From NCBI GenBank assembly GCA_041485885.1, contig JBGPKL010000042.1, forward strand, positions 1-34,832: a DNA stretch of 34,832 nt. The letters are read 5' to 3'. The notes below the pieces were generated by a model that saw only the letters and a program-made list of their open reading frames with translations, made no database searches and was not told where the DNA came from. Made by a program: the position numbers and the translations under genes. Source of the stretch: JACQFZ01 sp041485885 (lineage in GTDB: Bacteria > Pseudomonadota > Gammaproteobacteria > Acidiferrobacterales > Sulfurifustaceae). Shown one piece after another: positions 32,568 through 34,832 of this stretch. The first letter of the stretch is position 1. Each line of letters begins with the position of its first letter.

Positions 32568-33418
32568 CTAAGGAGTCTCTACATTCGACGGAAGGTTGCG
32601 ACAGTTAATAAATTTTTTTCTCTCGCGCAAAAGCTGCGCAAGACGTATGCCAAGCGCTTCCTTACCGCTCGCGACAGCCCTATCGAGCTGCATACCGAGC
32701 ATTTCGGCAGACCGGCGCCGGCCCACGCTCGACCGCTCTTCGGGTGGCGCGCTACAGCCTTTTCGAAATGAGTCTTCGCTTCGTCCGCGTCCTGACGTTC
32801 GAGCGCCAGCGACCCCAAGGTAACCAACCCTCCAGGTTTTCGCTGTTACCGCTTAGCGCCTTTTCGCCCCATTCTTTCGCCGACGCGAGATCCTCGGCGT
32901 CTAGCGCCAATAGCGCCATGGCGCCTTGCGCATCGGCGTCCTTCGGCTTTTTCTCAAGATGCCGACGCAAACATGCCATCGCTTCCTCCACGTCACCCAA
33001 ATGGTGCAGCGCACGCGCAAGGAGCACGAGCGCCCCATCGGGCGTGTCGGGCAAATCGCTGATTGCCTGCAGATGTTCCTTGGCCTCGGCATATCGGCCA
33101 AGATACATGAGCGCGTAAGTCAAGTTATACCGCACGGCCGCGGCAGGCACTCCCTCCGCGATCAGCTCCTGCGAGAGCGTGACCGCCTTCTCGAATTGAC
33201 TGCTGGCGACGGCGAGGACGGCTTGCTGTGAGCGCAGCGAGGGATTTCCGGGAGATAACGCCAGCGCCTTATCGAGCGCCCGCCTCGGCACTGGCGAAAT
33301 CGCCGACTTGCATGCGCAACTCCGCGACCTCGGCGATCAACGCCACGTTGCCGGGATCTCTCGCGACAAAACTCTCGTAGCGATCGAGCCTCGCGCGTAT
33401 CTGCTCGGCGTTTTGCAT
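32568..33418 (-). pseudogene. Frameshifted and truncated TPR-repeat gene
   Basis: The gene starts at ATG 33418, sharing one base with the stop of the intact TPR gene upstream (TGATG), and reads 49 codons to a stop near DFASAEAGAR. The homology goes on in another frame (KALALSPGNPSLRSQQAVLA to EKALSGNSENLEGW), shifts again at about 32815 (LGSLALERQDADEAKTHFEK) and again at about 32720 (AEMLGMQLDRAVAS). At least three frameshifts are therefore needed. The pieces form a row of tetratricopeptide repeats of 34 residues. It loses its 3' end at the IS5 remnant. Its function was probably protein-protein binding, partner unknown. Confidence 0.75.
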
Positions 33419-34005
33419 CAATGCTCGGTTTGGTAGGGATCGGGCGGGATCCGGGGCACGCCCAGTTTCGCCCCGCCGTTCCCGCCCCTAGCGGCCGAGG
33501 CGTCGGGGACACGACCGATTTCTATCGCCTGCAGCAACTCCTTAGCCCGCGTGAAATAGAGATTGTCGGCGGACGCCGATTTGAGTAACCCATCGAGCAC
33601 GTGCTTAGCCTCGTTGATCTTCCCGAGCTGGGTCAGCACCAAACCCTTGTAAAACAGCGCCGGTGGGTAGTTCGGCTGCTCCTTGAGCACTACGTCCCAT
33701 ACCTCGAGGGCCTGACTGGCTTTACCGCCCTCGAAGCGGGTCATGCCCAGTTGAAAGCGTTCCAACGTCGCGTCCGGGTGTTTTTCGAGAAAACGCTGGT
33801 AGAGCTTTTCGGCGCGGTCAAAGAGCTTGAGCTGTGCGTAAACGCGCGCGGCAAGCGCCAATCCTTCGGCCGGGGCATTTTCAGTGTTCACGACTTTTTT
33901 GAGCTTGCGGAGCGCCCCTTCGAAGTCATTGCTCTCGATCGCCAGGCGCGCGAGCGCCAATAACTCGTCCGTTTCGAAACCATCGATATCGGATTTACCG
34001 GTCAT
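33418..34005 (-). CDS. TPR-repeat protein of unknown role
   Basis: A 195-residue soluble protein with about four tetratricopeptide repeats covering residues 10-165, for example LARLAIESNDFEGALRKLKK, AARVYAQLKLFDRAEKLYQR and LFYKGLVLTQLGKINEAKHV. There is no signal peptide. An AGGA Shine-Dalgarno lies 5 nt before ATG 34005. It overlaps by one base the start of the decayed second TPR gene, so the two once formed a coupled pair. The C-terminal 30 residues are Gly/Pro-rich. TPR proteins are adaptor modules; no specific process can be assigned. Confidence 0.8.
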   Translation of the reverse strand: MTGKSDIDGFETDELLALARLAIESNDFEGALRKLKKVVNTENAPAEGLALAARVYAQLKLFDRAEKLYQRFLEKHPDATLERFQLGMTRFEGGKASQALEVWDVVLKEQPNYPPALFYKGLVLTQLGKINEAKHVLDGLLKSASADNLYFTRAKELLQAIEIGRVPDASAARGGNGGAKLGVPRIPPDPYQTEH

Positions 34006-34139
34006 TTGTTCCTACCCCCGGCGTTGTCGTCGCGTGCGATGAAGAGCACACCATATCTCACACGGATACCTTTCGTGAAGCTATTTACGGTCTGTACGTC
34101 GGTTTGATGCGACGCGCCGCCTTTGCACGACGACTCCGG

Positions 34140-34409
34140 CTAATAGCGATCGGGCTCGGGAGCAGAAGCGGGGGGCGGTGCCGGCGCGGCGACATCGCGC
34201 AGCCGAACGAGCTGGGCTTGACGTTCCTGGTAAAGCGCAGCGACGCAATCGGCATGCTCCGGGGTATCGATAGCCAGACGCCGTTTCAAGCACGTCGTGT
34301 GATACTCCGCCAACGCCGCCTCCGCTTTCCGATCGAGTGCCGCTTCTCCCGTACACGCGCTCGCCACCAACGCGACACTGCACGCTAAAACACATTTGAC
34401 CAGGTTCAC
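34140..34409 (-). CDS. Small putative lipoprotein
   Basis: An 89-residue protein from GTG 34409, which has a strong GGAGGAG five nucleotides upstream; the frame also has an earlier start (34478), but without such a signal. A short hydrophobic signal (about 3-18) leads to SAC at 18-20, a lipobox-like site with Ala rather than Leu at -3. The mature part is helical with two further Cys (TTCLKRR and HADCVAAL) that could form a disulfide, and a Pro/Ala-rich C-terminus. I recognise no family. It stands 134 bp upstream of the TPR gene on the same strand. Confidence 0.65.
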   Translation of the reverse strand: MNLVKCVLACSVALVASACTGEAALDRKAEAALAEYHTTCLKRRLAIDTPEHADCVAALYQERQAQLVRLRDVAAPAPPPASAPEPDRY

Positions 34410-34479
34410 ATTTCTCCTCCCCGCATTATTCCCAGTTGCTGTCCGCAACACGATCAAGATCCGCTCAAACAAAGACATG

Positions 34480-34832
34480 GAACCGTGTCCGCAACGTCGA
34501 AAAATCCTGCTCCGTTCGATCGAACAACACTACCCCGGTGCCGATACTCGGCGCAATAAAGAAAAATTGCCGACGCACGTCTTAGCGAGGAATAATTTCG
34601 AAAGCAGAAAAAAAGGGCGTCGAGTAGAAGCGTACGAGCGGGTCGCGCACCGAGTCGAAACTGGCATAGCACGATTAGCGGGCCGCAACACCTCGGCCAA
34701 TACCCAACGAGACGATGCCCGCGAGCTAATTGAGGAACCAGCTAACGGGCTTTCTATGGCGATACGGTTTGAGCTGGAGAACCAGAGCAGGCTCGGTGCG
34801 ACGAGCCGCACGGATGAATTTGGTAGCGGGGG
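34480..34832. other. Right edge without a confident gene
   Basis: A plus-strand frame from ATG 34477 is open to the window end (118 codons), with helical, charged residues (for example DDARELIEEPANGLSMAIRF). It has no Shine-Dalgarno and its codon use is more AT-rich than that of neighbours. It may be the start of a gene continuing outside or chance. Confidence 0.25.

Noticed and set aside
32325..32771. 148-codon plus-strand frame
   Set aside because: It is antisense to the IS5 transposase and TPR fragments, which explain this region better.

Overview
This window looks like chromosomal DNA of a GC-rich gammaproteobacterium. The informational operons (rpsP-rimM-trmD-rplS and rimP-nusA-infB-rbfA-truB-rpsO-pnp) have the gammaproteobacterial order. 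A VacJ/MlaA lipoprotein, PBP4, XerD and part of an aryl-polyene-type cluster fit a Gram-negative cell envelope. I cannot name a genus. No rRNA, tRNA, CRISPR array or phage was found.

Left block (1-5970, all minus strand): one tightly overlapping operon of lipid/polyketide type. It starts at a good sigma70-like promoter (5942-5970) and runs leftward as ketosynthase/chain-length-factor-like protein, lysophospholipid acyltransferase, two acyl carrier proteins, a COG4648-like membrane protein, an acyl-AMP ligase, a FabZ/ApeI-like dehydratase and a glycosyltransferase-acyltransferase fusion cut by the window edge. This is the initiation and membrane-anchoring half of an aryl polyene (or related flexirubin/polyene) cluster. 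The ketosynthases, ketoreductase and aromatic starter enzyme would lie beyond position 1.

Middle block (6030-18287): citrate synthase, PBP4/DacB, a divergent Rep-like helicase with eroded motifs, an unknown two-TM protein, a cluster of palindromic repeats, xerD-ogt, then rplS-trmD-rimM-rpsP and mlaA, bracketed by two inverted copies of a 50-bp hairpin repeat. A small unknown gene and mtnC follow.

Right-middle block (18314-23135): a secreted S8 protease with a CFI-box C-terminus, a decayed ferritin-like gene, and a PP2C-kinase fusion in which both domains appear to have lost their metal-binding residues.

Translation/RNA block (23333-31824, minus strand): rimP-nusA-infB-rbfA-truB-rpsO-pnp, with a promoter plus terminator-like hairpin in front of rimP, an internal promoter for rpsO, and a miniature inverted-repeat element filling the infB-rbfA gap.

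Right edge (31825-34832): a decayed IS5-family element next to a frameshifted TPR pseudogene, an intact TPR gene, a small lipoprotein gene and an unassigned end.

The most unusual items are the dual pseudoenzyme at 21426-23135, the Rep paralogue at 9149-11149 and the hairpin repeats at 12142-12489, whose stems vary in sequence but keep base pairing.
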